Below are positions 25,854 to 34,736 of a stretch of DNA of 64,000 nt, piece by piece. Below the pieces are notes generated by a model. The model did not search any database, had not been told where the DNA came from, and saw nothing but the letters and a program-made list of their open reading frames with translations. Made by a program: the position numbers and the translations under genes. The DNA comes from Williamsia limnetica (lineage in GTDB: Bacteria; Actinomycetota; Actinomycetes; Mycobacteriales; Mycobacteriaceae), in contig NZ_QJSP01000006.1 of the NCBI RefSeq assembly GCF_003217475.1, positions 111,878-175,877 of the forward strand, read 5' to 3'. Within the stretch, counting starts at the first letter, position 1. Every line of letters begins with the position of its first letter.

Positions 25854-26786
25854 TCACACATGAGCGATCGCCAGGTGCGAGTCGGCTGCCTCGATCACTT
25901 CGGCGACAGAAATCTCCAGCAGTCCCGGATCGGCGTGATCGGCGTGTGGGTCTCCGGTACGGCCGTGCCAGAGCACGCGATGCCGGCGGTCGCCGGCGGG
26001 TGGGCCCCAACGCTGCGGCGCCGTCGGACCGAAGAGCAACACCGAGGGAGTGTTCACGGCGGTGGCCAGATGCGCTACCCCGGTATCGCCGCAGATGACG
26101 AGTCGTGCGTTGGCCACCCGCTGCGCCAGTTGACCCAGCGACAAGTCGCCTGCGGTGATCGATGACATCGGCAGCCCCGCGTTCTCGGCGATGTTCTGCG
26201 CGAGCTCACGCTCGGCAGCGTTTCCGGTGATGGCCACCGGATGCCGGTGACGACGAAGGTGGGCTGCCAGCGTCGCAAACCTGTCGGCGGGCCACCGCCG
26301 TGCTGCTGATGCAGCCCCCGGGTGGATGATGATCTCACCTCCACCCTGATCGATGTCCGGGACGGACAGTGCGAGGTCCGTCGGATCTGTTGGGAAGCCG
26401 CCGTATTCGATCAGGCGGCACCAGCGGCGCACCTCGTGGAGGCTGCCGTCCCAGACCGGTCCGGGCAGGTGCGGGAATTTGTCGTGGCGATGTGTCAGAA
26501 CTCGCGCCGGACCTGTCGCGAGCACATCGACGATGCTTTCCGGGCCACTGCCGTGGAGGTTGACCGCAAGGTCGGGAGATCCCCCCTTCCAACGGATTCC
26601 GCCCAGCCCCGGCGTGTCGATGACGTCGTCGACGGTCCCCGTCCACACCGCGAGCTCGGCCATGGATCCCGGCGCCGCCAATACGATCCGGTCGTCGGGA
26701 CGCCCTGCCCGGAGCGCGCGCAGCGCGGGCACGGCGGTGAGCAGGTCGCCGAGACCGAGTGCACGCAAGACAAGTGTTACGGCCAC
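25854..26786 (-). CDS. GT9 family (heptosyltransferase-like) glycosyltransferase 1
   Basis: A GT-B fold enzyme of about 310 residues of family GT9, which in Gram-negatives transfers ADP-heptose to LPS core. It shows ALGLGDLLTAVPALRALR at the N-terminus and, in the C-terminal domain, IIIHPGAASAARRWPADRFA and GDTGVAHLATAVNTPSVLLFGPT, the donor-binding part. The GTG at 26786 has GGAGGGG upstream and lies 10 bp inside the end of the SDR gene. NDP-heptose genes lie just upstream, making heptose the likely donor sugar. Confidence 0.88.
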   Translation of the reverse strand: MAVTLVLRALGLGDLLTAVPALRALRAGRPDDRIVLAAPGSMAELAVWTGTVDDVIDTPGLGGIRWKGGSPDLAVNLHGSGPESIVDVLATGPARVLTHRHDKFPHLPGPVWDGSLHEVRRWCRLIEYGGFPTDPTDLALSVPDIDQGGGEIIIHPGAASAARRWPADRFATLAAHLRRHRHPVAITGNAAERELAQNIAENAGLPMSSITAGDLSLGQLAQRVANARLVICGDTGVAHLATAVNTPSVLLFGPTAPQRWGPPAGDRRHRVLWHGRTGDPHADHADPGLLEISVAEVIEAADSHLAIAHV

Positions 26787-27484
26787 GACCCCTCCGTCGA
26801 CGCACACACCACCATTTCGCGGACTTCGCATCCCGGTGGCTGAGACAGTGCGAACACCACGGTTCTGGCGACGTCGGCGGGCTGGTTCAGTTTCGCGTCC
26901 GGTGGCGGCTTGTACTGCTCGGCACGGTCGTCGAAGAACGCGGTGTGCATCCCACCTGGAATCAGTGTGGTCACTCCGACCTCACCCGCGAGCTCAGCCG
27001 CCAGGGCGCGGCTGAAGCCGATGACACCGAACTTCGACGCGCAGTAGGCGGTCGCATCACTGACGGCTTTGATGCCCAGGGTCGATGCGCAGGTGACGAC
27101 CTTGCCATGAGATCGCTTCAGGTAGGGCAGTGCAGCGCGAACCACGGCGACGGTTCCGAGCAGGTTGACGTGGATGACCCGCTCCCAGTCCTTGGCGTCG
27201 ATGTCTTCGAGGCGGCCGCAGGCATCGGTTCCGGCTGCGGTGAACACGCCGTCGAGGCCACCGGCCTGGGCGGCGAGCTCGCGGACGGCCGCGGCCGTGG
27301 CCTCGGTGTCGACGAGGTCTGCCTGCACGAACGCGACACCGTCGGCGGGACGATTGCGGTCGATGACCAGTGGGGTGCCACCGGCCCGGCGCACCGCATC
27401 AACCGTCGCCGCACCGAGTCCTGATGCGCCTCCGGTGATCAGGACATTGCCGACCGCGGTGGTCGGGGAGTTGTCGGCTGTCAT
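26777..27484 (-). CDS. Short-chain dehydrogenase/reductase
   Basis: A 235-residue classical SDR with TGGASGLGAATV at residues 16-27, a truncated Asn-Leu region (HVNLLGTVAVVRAALPYL) and YCASK as the catalytic Tyr/Lys. It is in the middle of the heptose operon, between hldE (37 bp gap) and a GT9 gene (10 bp overlap). A role in sugar modification is likely, but which NDP-sugar it reduces is unknown. GAGG lies before the ATG start. Confidence 0.9.
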   Translation of the reverse strand: MTADNSPTTAVGNVLITGGASGLGAATVDAVRRAGGTPLVIDRNRPADGVAFVQADLVDTEATAAAVRELAAQAGGLDGVFTAAGTDACGRLEDIDAKDWERVIHVNLLGTVAVVRAALPYLKRSHGKVVTCASTLGIKAVSDATAYCASKFGVIGFSRALAAELAGEVGVTTLIPGGMHTAFFDDRAEQYKPPPDAKLNQPADVARTVVFALSQPPGCEVREMVVCASTEGSWP

Positions 27485-27521
27485 CGTGTGAACCTCATTT
27501 CGCTTCTCGGATGTGCACGTG

Positions 27522-28907
27522 CTACGCGATGGATCGGGCGGCTGCCACGAGTCGTGTGGTGGAGTACCCCGGCAGGACCGGAGCGAAATGCACCTCGCCG
27601 CCATGCTGCCGAACGGTCGCGGCCTCGGGCAGGTCCTGCTCGGTGTAGTCGCTGCCCTTGACCCAGATCGCCGGGCGTAACCGATCGAGAATTGCTGTGG
27701 GAGTCGCCTCGTCGAAGATCGCCACCGCGTCGACGGACTCGAGTTCGAGGAGGATGTGAGCTCGGTCGGTGTGCGACACCACCGGCCGGCCCTCCCCTTT
27801 GGCGCGCCTGACCGAGTCGTCGGAGTTGAGGCAGACGACAAGGGCGTCACCGAGTTGGCGGGCATATCGCAGCAGGCTCACGTGTCCGGGATGCAGCAGG
27901 TCGAAGCAACCTCCGGTGGCCACGACACGTCCGCCCCGTCGACGGACCCGGGCCGCGAACTCGACAGCGTCACGATCGACCGAGGCAACGGTGCGCGGAG
28001 GGCGGGCTATGGACGCGACTCCGCCGGTGTGGACGTACTCGGTGGCCCGGCCGATGGCGAACCGGATGCAGTCGTCGATCGGCATGCCACGACGCAGGCC
28101 TTCGGCGGCCGCGGTTGCGAAACAGTCACCGGCGCCGCAGGTGTCGTGAGATCCGGGAGCGGCGATACGAGGTACGTCGACGGCCACCGTGGTGTCGGAA
28201 TCGGTGCTGTGGAGCTGTGCAGACCGCGACCCGCGAGTGATGACGACGTGTGCTGCCCGCCAGGCGCGCGCAAGGTGGGCAGCCCTCATCCCATCGTCGG
28301 TACTGTCCGATTCGGTTGTGAAGCGGGCGGCTTCGGCGTCGTTGGGCGTCACCAGCGTCACACCAGCGGTGGGCACCGAGCCGCGGGGGTGGGGGTCCCA
28401 CACGATCGGGACATCGGGGGCCACGCGTTCGAGGAGACGACGGATTTCGGGGTGCCCAGACACTCCGAGGCCATAGTCTGCCACCAAGATTGCTCCGGCC
28501 GAGTTGATGGCCTCGGCGACTCCGGAGGGCAGTTCTCGATGATCGGCGGTACCGTCGCCCGAGTCGAACCGGACGATGGACTGCCCGCCCGCTCGGACTC
28601 GCGTCTTCGCCACCGTGGTGCCGCGCAACGAAAGCGAGTGGATTGCCGCATAGGGCCACAGCATCTCTCGCAGTTCATGGCCCTGGGCATCATCGCCGAA
28701 CGCACTGATGAGGACGATCTCCTCGGCCAGATCGGCAGCGAGCACGGCAGCCAGGCCGGCGCCACCGGGCCGCCGCAGCTGGTCCCGCACATCCACCACC
28801 GGAACCGGTGCATCCGGGCACAGCCGCTCGGCGGATCCGTTGATGTCCACGTCGAGTAGGACGTCGCCGATCACGACCAGGGGACCCCGCGACGCCGCGG
28901 CCGTCAC
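27522..28907 (-). CDS. hldE: Bifunctional heptose-7-phosphate kinase / heptose-1-phosphate adenylyltransferase
   Basis: A 461-residue two-domain enzyme. The N-terminal PfkB kinase domain (VVIGDVLLDVDI, then GSHDTCGAGDCFATAAAEG) phosphorylates D-glycero-beta-D-manno-heptose 7-phosphate at C1. The C-terminal nucleotidyltransferase (GGCFDLLHPGHVSLLRYAR, with the HxGH motif) adds the nucleotide. Its GTG start overlaps the gmhA stop codon as GTGA; an in-frame start at 29021 would lie well inside gmhA. Length and domain order match E. coli HldE (477). Together with GmhA and GmhB it completes NDP-heptose synthesis. Confidence 0.93.
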   Translation of the reverse strand: MTAAASRGPLVVIGDVLLDVDINGSAERLCPDAPVPVVDVRDQLRRPGGAGLAAVLAADLAEEIVLISAFGDDAQGHELREMLWPYAAIHSLSLRGTTVAKTRVRAGGQSIVRFDSGDGTADHRELPSGVAEAINSAGAILVADYGLGVSGHPEIRRLLERVAPDVPIVWDPHPRGSVPTAGVTLVTPNDAEAARFTTESDSTDDGMRAAHLARAWRAAHVVITRGSRSAQLHSTDSDTTVAVDVPRIAAPGSHDTCGAGDCFATAAAEGLRRGMPIDDCIRFAIGRATEYVHTGGVASIARPPRTVASVDRDAVEFAARVRRRGGRVVATGGCFDLLHPGHVSLLRYARQLGDALVVCLNSDDSVRRAKGEGRPVVSHTDRAHILLELESVDAVAIFDEATPTAILDRLRPAIWVKGSDYTEQDLPEAATVRQHGGEVHFAPVLPGYSTTRLVAAARSIA

Positions 28908-29521
28908 GATCGCCCTGCCAACGTCGTATCGAGACTCATGCACAACGAGTGGATCAGTACGAGGTGCATCTCTTGGATTGTGGCTACCGTAGGCGCCTCG
29001 ACGGTGATCGCGTCGGAACACATGGCGGCAAGGGGATTCGGTCCGGGCCCCGTCAACGCCCAGGTCTCGATGTCCAACTCCTGGGCCGCTTTCACTGCGG
29101 CCAGGACGTTTCTGCTCGTCCCACTGGTGGACAGTGCGACCAGGACATCGCGTGGGCGACCGTAGGCACGAACCGGTCGTGCAAAGACCTCGTCTTCGCC
29201 ATAGTCGTTGCCGACCGCGGTGAATGCCGAGGTGTCGGCGTGCAGTGCGATCGCAGGCAATGGTCGCCGTTCGTCTTTGAACCGGCCGACCAGTTCACCG
29301 GTGAGGTGCTGGGCCTCGGCAGCGCTGCCTCCGTTACCGGCAGCAAGTAGTTGGCCGCCGGCGTCGAAGATGTCTGCCAGGCGTGCGCCCCACGAGGCGA
29401 TGGTGGTCATCGCCTCACCGTTGCGCTGCAACGCCTCCTGCAACGCGGAGAAGTGTTCGACGATTCTGCCGGCGTCGTGCCCGGGAGCGGTGTCGCCTGA
29501 TGACGAGCTGATGGCGGTCAT
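28904..29521 (-). CDS. gmhA: Sedoheptulose-7-phosphate isomerase
   Basis: A 205-residue SIS-domain enzyme making D-glycero-D-manno-heptose 7-phosphate from sedoheptulose 7-phosphate, the first step to NDP-heptose. It contains LLAAGNGGSAAEAQHLTGEL and STSGTSRNVLAAVKAA, as in GmhA proteins, and the length is normal. The ATG at 29521 overlaps the GT9 stop (ATGA), and its stop overlaps the hldE start (GTGA), so three genes are coupled. Confidence 0.93.
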   Translation of the reverse strand: MTAISSSSGDTAPGHDAGRIVEHFSALQEALQRNGEAMTTIASWGARLADIFDAGGQLLAAGNGGSAAEAQHLTGELVGRFKDERRPLPAIALHADTSAFTAVGNDYGEDEVFARPVRAYGRPRDVLVALSTSGTSRNVLAAVKAAQELDIETWALTGPGPNPLAAMCSDAITVEAPTVATIQEMHLVLIHSLCMSLDTTLAGRS

Positions 29522-30564
29522 GGTCGCCCTCCTCGTTGTGTCGGCCCGTGCGCGGCGCTGTGGCTCAGGTCTGCCACGGCCGACACGATGTCGGTGTCGG
29601 AGATGTTCTCGAGACAGGGGTGGCCAGGTATCGGGCACTCTCGAGCCCTCGTGTTCGCGCAACCCGCCTGTTGGTCGCCGAGAACGACCTTCGGTACTCG
29701 GTGCGGTGCCCAACGCACGGCGGGCACCACGGGTGCGAACAGAGAGACCACGGGGGTGCCGACCGCTGCCGCGAGGTGCGCCGGACCGGTGTTCGGGACC
29801 ACCACCACCCGAGCGCGGTCCAGCACCGCAGCCAGCGTCGCGAAATCCAGGGCGGCGCTCAGCGGCTGGGCGCAGTCGTCTGCGACGAAGCGGCCCAATT
29901 CGCGCTCCGACTCGCCGGCGGTGACCAGCACCCGGTGGCCGGCGTCGGCCAGAGCCCGCACCGCTCGCCGGCTGCGTTCTGCGGTCATTCGCCGAGCGGG
30001 AACCGCGGCACCCGGATGGAAGACGATGTAGTCGCCGTTGCCGACGAGTTCGGTGACGTCGGGCAGCGGACGACGGACCGCCAACTCCCCGTCGTCACCG
30101 GCCGGCGCCGGGAAATCGCAGGCCGCAGTGAGCGACAGGGCGCGCTCTGCTTCGGGGAAGTCGTCGGGGACCTGGTGTCGCACATCGAGCAGCGAACCCG
30201 GGTAATCGACGCTGATGGCACCGATGTGGCCGACACCGGCCATGCGGAGTACCAACGCGAGCGGCAACGGCGACTGGTGGAACGAGGTGAAGATCACGGC
30301 ATGCGTGAGGCGGAGGTCCTGGATCTGTTTGATCAGGTTGTCGATCCCGCCCGCGGTCAATTCCGGCGGCTCCAAATCCACCCACGGAGCGTTGTATTCG
30401 ATGACCTCGTCGACGCCGGGGAGCAACTCTGCTGCCGCCCGACCCCGCGGCCCGGCGAGAACGGTCACGGACTCGGCGGCGGCCGCCAGGGACCGGATCG
30501 CCGGACCCATCAACAGGACGTCCCCGGCGCTGTCGAGACGCGCGGCGAGTACCCGGCGACTCAT
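29518..30564 (-). CDS. GT9 family (heptosyltransferase-like) glycosyltransferase 2
   Basis: A 348-residue GT9 enzyme. The N-terminal RLDSAGDVLLMGPAIRSL and C-terminal IVFHPGAAVPARRMTAER and VVVPNTGPAHLAAAVGTPVVSLF segments are typical. It has an extra Cys-rich insertion near the end (AGCANTRARECPIPGHPC), as seen in some GT9 proteins. Both ends overlap neighbours by ATGA. Two distinct GT9 enzymes suggest two heptosyl additions, or one heptosyl and one related transfer. Confidence 0.9.
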   Translation of the reverse strand: MSRRVLAARLDSAGDVLLMGPAIRSLAAAAESVTVLAGPRGRAAAELLPGVDEVIEYNAPWVDLEPPELTAGGIDNLIKQIQDLRLTHAVIFTSFHQSPLPLALVLRMAGVGHIGAISVDYPGSLLDVRHQVPDDFPEAERALSLTAACDFPAPAGDDGELAVRRPLPDVTELVGNGDYIVFHPGAAVPARRMTAERSRRAVRALADAGHRVLVTAGESERELGRFVADDCAQPLSAALDFATLAAVLDRARVVVVPNTGPAHLAAAVGTPVVSLFAPVVPAVRWAPHRVPKVVLGDQQAGCANTRARECPIPGHPCLENISDTDIVSAVADLSHSAAHGPTQRGGRP

Positions 30565-32075
30565 CGCGCACCCACCGTCGCGAGGGCCACGGCAGAGCGC
30601 AGATCCGGTGCGACCAGCGCACGCTCACGCGCCCTGTCGATTTCGTCAGACCTGGTCTTGCCTGTCGGCACCAGAATTGCTGATGCACCGGCGCTCAAGG
30701 CTGCCTCGACGTCGGCGCCGATGTCACCGATCATCACGCAGTCGCGGGTGTCGATGCCGAGTTCGGCGGCGGCTGCCTTGATCATTCCCGGAGCTGGTTT
30801 GCGGCAGTCGCACCCCGCACTGTCGTCGTGGACGCAGGTCTGCCAGGTGTCGAAATCGCCGAGTATCGCGTGCACGCGTTCGTTCACCGCGGTGAGTTGG
30901 TCAGGCGTGATCAGCCCGCGGGCCACGCCGGATTGGTTGCTGACCACACCGATCCGGTAGCCAGCTGCGCGCAGTTCGTCGAGCAGTGCAGCAGCTCCAG
31001 GCATCGGTTCCACGAGATCGGGGTCTGCGAGATACGGCACGTCACGGATCAGTGTGTCATCGCGGTCGAACAGCAGGGCCAGGGGTTTGTTCGAGACGGG
31101 TGCGGTGTGCCAACCTGTCCGCACCCTCAGTTCACCGTGCGCGCGATGCCGGCACGCCAGCGGTGGGATGACGACGCTGGTCACGAGCATCCGGAGGACC
31201 TCGGCGCGATCGCGTGGACCGGGAGCGATACGACGCCAGGCGAACTCTGTGGTGAGTGCCGTCCACAGGGACGCGGCCACCACCGACGTGGTTCGCCGGC
31301 CCGTGACCGCTGCACCGAAAGCGGTGGCCGCAGCCAGGCAGGTGAGTGCGTATCTGGGTATGCGCCCGCGTGATTCACCGATCTTCGTGCGCCACCGTGC
31401 GCCGTGCTTGTACCGCATCAAGGCGTTGTCGGCGTTACCGATCTGCTCTCGCGCACTCGTCCAGAAGTCGCCGGCGGCGGCAGGATGAACGGTGCGACGG
31501 GCACCGTCGACTATCCGTCCACCCGCCTCGGTCAATCGAAGTGCGAGGTCGGCATCTTCACGAAATGCCCGCCGGAAGCGTTCATCGAAGCCGCCCGTGT
31601 CGACGAGAGCCTCTCTGCGGACAGCCATGTCGGCAGTGATCCACTGAGCGCTTGCAAGGGACGCGGTACCTCGTTCGGCGTCGGTGGGTTTCCGCCCCGC
31701 CGGTGGCGGGACGATGATCCGGCCTGTGCTGGCGACCACGTCGGAGGGTTGGCCCATGAGGTCGCTGACGAGGACGTCGCGCCACTGGTCGGTGGTGATC
31801 ACATCGTCATCGAGGAAAGCGATCCATTCGGCACCTGTGCTGTGCCAGCCGACGTTTCGCGCGGCAGCGGGGCCTCGCCCGCCGGATCGGACGACCCGGA
31901 CTCGCAGGTCCATCTCGGGCAACACCAGTGGTGGCAGCCCGTCCGCACCGGGCCTGTCATCGACAACCACCACCTCGGAGGGTGCTTGTCCGGACCCGGC
32001 CGCGAACTCCTGCAGCAAGCGCCCCAGATTGTCCCGGCCGATCGTCGGGATGACCACCGCATAGTCGATTGTCAT
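30561..32075 (-). CDS. Fusion: GT2 glycosyltransferase + heptose-1,7-bisphosphate phosphatase (GmhB)
   Basis: A 504-residue two-function protein. Residues about 1-310 form a GT2 domain (AVVIPTIGRDNLGRLL, then a FLDDDVIT metal site and FREDADLALRLTEAGG). Residues about 325-500 form a HAD phosphatase of the GmhB type (LLFDRDDTLIRDVP, VVSNQSGVARG, and the zinc loop CVH...CDCRKP), which removes the C7 phosphate before nucleotidyl transfer. The ATG at 32075 overlaps the carbamoyltransferase stop (ATGA), and its end overlaps the GT9 start. Having both activities in one chain is unusual and ties the GT2 to heptose supply. Confidence 0.93.
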   Translation of the reverse strand: MTIDYAVVIPTIGRDNLGRLLQEFAAGSGQAPSEVVVVDDRPGADGLPPLVLPEMDLRVRVVRSGGRGPAAARNVGWHSTGAEWIAFLDDDVITTDQWRDVLVSDLMGQPSDVVASTGRIIVPPPAGRKPTDAERGTASLASAQWITADMAVRREALVDTGGFDERFRRAFREDADLALRLTEAGGRIVDGARRTVHPAAAGDFWTSAREQIGNADNALMRYKHGARWRTKIGESRGRIPRYALTCLAAATAFGAAVTGRRTTSVVAASLWTALTTEFAWRRIAPGPRDRAEVLRMLVTSVVIPPLACRHRAHGELRVRTGWHTAPVSNKPLALLFDRDDTLIRDVPYLADPDLVEPMPGAAALLDELRAAGYRIGVVSNQSGVARGLITPDQLTAVNERVHAILGDFDTWQTCVHDDSAGCDCRKPAPGMIKAAAAELGIDTRDCVMIGDIGADVEAALSAGASAILVPTGKTRSDEIDRARERALVAPDLRSAVALATVGAR

Positions 32076-33697
32076 GGTCGGCGCACCACAAACGGCCCGA
32101 TGGCGAGGAGGTCGATCGGAGCGGATCCAAAGCACTCGAGCGCATCCCGCGGACTGTCGACCATCGGCCGACCAGCCGTGTTCAAACTGGTGTTCACCAC
32201 CACCGGCAGACCGGTGCGCTCTGCGAATCCACCGATCATCGCGGCGAGGAGGGGGTGATCGTCAGGGTCGACGGTCTGGATCCGGGCGGTGCCATCGACG
32301 TGGGTGACCACCGGAAGGCGTTCGCGCCATTCCTCGGCCACGTCGTGCACGAACAGCATGTACGGGCTCGGCAGCGGTCCGCGTCCGAAGATCTCCCCGG
32401 CTCGCTCGGCCAGCACCATCGGCGCCACGGGACGGAACTGTTCGCGTCCCTTGACCTCGTTGAGGCGTTCCAGGTTCTCCGGCTTGCCGGGATGGGCCAT
32501 CAGCGAACGCTGTCCGAGTGCACGCGGCCCGAACTCCGAACGACCCTGGAACCACGCGACGATCTGGTCATCTGCCAGCGCGGAGGCGACCGTCGCGGCG
32601 AGGTCGTCGGGCCTTTCGTAATGGACATGTGCCTGACGCAGTTGGGCTTCGATCTCTTGGTCGCTGAAACCACGGCCCAGTGCCGCAGAGGTCATCGGAA
32701 GGACCCGGTCACCGTTCTCGGTTGCGATCGCCGCGGCCGCGCCCAGCGCTGTGCCGGCATCACCGGCCGCCGGTTGCACCCAGATGTCGGTGAAAGGTCC
32801 CTCGGCATGCAGGCGAGTGGATGCGACGCAGTTCAGCGCGATACCGCCTGCCATGGTCAGCCTCTGCGCGCCGGTGCGGTCGTGAAGCCAGCGGCTGATG
32901 TGCAGCAGCACTTCTTCGAGACATTGTTGTACCGACGATGCAAGGTTGGCGTGGGCAGCGGTCATCTCGCCGTCGGCGGCACGTCTCGGTGCCAGCGCGT
33001 CCCAGTCGATCGGCTCCGTCCGGAACCCACCATCATCGGTGGCGTACACACGTTCTCGGAGTTGATCGATGAATTCAGGCCGACCATATGAGGCAAGGGC
33101 CATGACCTTGTACTCGTCGCTCGACCGGGCGAAGCCTACGTGCTCTGTCATGGCTTCGTAGAACAGGCCCAGCGAATGGGGCAACTGTTGTTCGGCCAGG
33201 ACGTCGAGCTTGCCGTCCCGGTATTCGCCGGCGAGCATCGATGTCTGCTCGCCCCGCCCGTCGAGGGTCAGCACCGCGCCATCCCCTGAAGGTGCCACAA
33301 GTCCACACGACGCAGCATGTGCGACATGGTGTTTGACGAATCTGACCTTTGCGGGGTCCAGACCCGGCAGGGCAGTGGCAAGAAAGTACGGCGCGCGGCG
33401 GGCAAAGGTGGTCCGCAATTCTTCCCACCGGGGGTCCAGTGCACCGAGCCCGTGGTCCACCTGATCGGGATCGTAGGAGTATGCAACGGCGTCCAGATCT
33501 TCTGGGCTCAGTCCCGCCTGCTGCAGACACCATGCGGCTGCCAACTCTGGTTGTTCCCACGCGGAGAAAGGAACCGGCTTCTTCGCGTGCTTTCGACGCG
33601 AGAAGCGCTCCTCTTCGGCTGCGGCAACAATCTTTCCGTCCACCAGTAATGCGGCAGAGGAATCATGGAATACCGCGTTGATGCCCAATACACGCAC
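32072..33697 (-). CDS. O-carbamoyltransferase (NodU/CmcH family)
   Basis: A 541-residue carbamoyltransferase. The N-terminal LGINAVFHDSSAALLVDGKI and KHHVAHAAS sequences contain the metal/ATP site, and the C-terminal half has the NodU/CmcH FGPRALGQRSLMAHP motif. The family transfers carbamoyl from carbamoyl phosphate to a sugar or antibiotic hydroxyl. The GTG at 33697 has GGAGG upstream, giving a better start than the codon at 33730. Within this operon it most likely carbamoylates the glycan, a rare decoration. Confidence 0.93.
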   Translation of the reverse strand: MRVLGINAVFHDSSAALLVDGKIVAAAEEERFSRRKHAKKPVPFSAWEQPELAAAWCLQQAGLSPEDLDAVAYSYDPDQVDHGLGALDPRWEELRTTFARRAPYFLATALPGLDPAKVRFVKHHVAHAASCGLVAPSGDGAVLTLDGRGEQTSMLAGEYRDGKLDVLAEQQLPHSLGLFYEAMTEHVGFARSSDEYKVMALASYGRPEFIDQLRERVYATDDGGFRTEPIDWDALAPRRAADGEMTAAHANLASSVQQCLEEVLLHISRWLHDRTGAQRLTMAGGIALNCVASTRLHAEGPFTDIWVQPAAGDAGTALGAAAAIATENGDRVLPMTSAALGRGFSDQEIEAQLRQAHVHYERPDDLAATVASALADDQIVAWFQGRSEFGPRALGQRSLMAHPGKPENLERLNEVKGREQFRPVAPMVLAERAGEIFGRGPLPSPYMLFVHDVAEEWRERLPVVTHVDGTARIQTVDPDDHPLLAAMIGGFAERTGLPVVVNTSLNTAGRPMVDSPRDALECFGSAPIDLLAIGPFVVRRP

Positions 33698-33764
33698 TCG
33701 GCCTCCCCGGCAGTGGTTGTGTCTGACCACTGCGAAGTACCCACGACCCGACGAGTTAAACCAC

Positions 33765-34736
33765 CTATAGGTGATTTGACTCGAGAGCTGAAACAGCCAG
33801 TCCTGACCTGAACCATTCGATCGTGGAGGCGAGACCTTCGTCGGCGCCGATCAGCGGCTCCCAACCCAGCTCGGATCGCGCCAAAGTAATATCTGGACAA
33901 CGTTTTTGAGGATCATCGATGACGGCGTCGTGGTACTCGATGGGGCTCGATGATCCCGTCGATTCCAGTATCTTTGTCGCTACGTTCCACACACTCAATT
34001 CGATCGGGTTTCCGATGTTGACCGGACCCTCGTGATGCGAGTGGGCGAGCGCCGACAATCCCCGTACGGTATCGGTCACGTGACAGATCGATCTCGTCTG
34101 TTGTCCGCTACCACTGACCGTCAATGGTCTGTTCGTCAAAGCCTGATGAATGAACGTGGGAATCATTCTGCCGTCGTCCGGTCGCATACGCGGACCATAG
34201 GTGTTGAAGATCCTGGCGATGGTGGTGTCGACTCCGTGATAGCGGCGATAAGCCACCGTGATCGCCTCGGAGAATCTTTTCGACTCGTCATAGACACTGC
34301 GTGGGCCGATGGAATTGACGTTTCCCCAGTAGGTCTCGCGCTGCGGATGTTCGGTGGGATCTCCGTACACCTCGCTGGTGGAGGCCAGCAGGAAGCGTGC
34401 GCCCTTGGCCAGCGCGACGTCGAGGGCGTGCCGGGTACCCTCGGATCCCACGCGGAGCGTCTCGATTCCCAATTCGGCGTAGTCGACCGGGGAAGCCGGG
34501 CACGCGAGGTGTGCGACGAGATCGAAGTCGCCGAGTTCGGGCCACGGCTCGACAGCGTCGTGATCGACCCATCGAAAATCGGGATGCTCCTCCAAGAGCT
34601 TTATGTTCGAACGCAATCCGGTGCACAGGTTGTCGAGGCAGACGACACTGACACCATCGCGGAGCAACTGCTCGCACAGATGTGATCCGACGAAGCCTGC
34701 TCCACCGCTGATCAGTGCGCGTTTGATCGTTCTCAT
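33765..34736 (-). CDS. UDP-glucuronate decarboxylase-like extended SDR
   Basis: A 323-residue NAD-dependent epimerase/dehydratase-type enzyme. GGAGFVGSHLCEQLL is the Rossmann motif, TSEVYGDP the catalytic Thr/Ser region, and YDESKR the Tyr-x3-Lys pair. ARIFNTYGPRMRPDDGRMIPTF fits the UXS/RmlB family. With ugd in the same operon, conversion of UDP-glucuronate to UDP-xylose is the best guess; epimerase or 4-keto activity is possible. The ATG at 34736 overlaps the stop of the GT4 gene (ATGA). A 12-bp palindrome (CACCTATAGGTG) at 33762-33773 overlaps its stop codon. Confidence 0.88.
   Translation of the reverse strand: MRTIKRALISGGAGFVGSHLCEQLLRDGVSVVCLDNLCTGLRSNIKLLEEHPDFRWVDHDAVEPWPELGDFDLVAHLACPASPVDYAELGIETLRVGSEGTRHALDVALAKGARFLLASTSEVYGDPTEHPQRETYWGNVNSIGPRSVYDESKRFSEAITVAYRRYHGVDTTIARIFNTYGPRMRPDDGRMIPTFIHQALTNRPLTVSGSGQQTRSICHVTDTVRGLSALAHSHHEGPVNIGNPIELSVWNVATKILESTGSSSPIEYHDAVIDDPQKRCPDITLARSELGWEPLIGADEGLASTIEWFRSGLAVSALESNHL

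Noticed and set aside
33762-33773. 12-bp palindrome overlapping the decarboxylase-like gene stop
   Set aside because: Too short for a terminator and within 12 bp of a stop; could be chance, so mentioned only with the gene.
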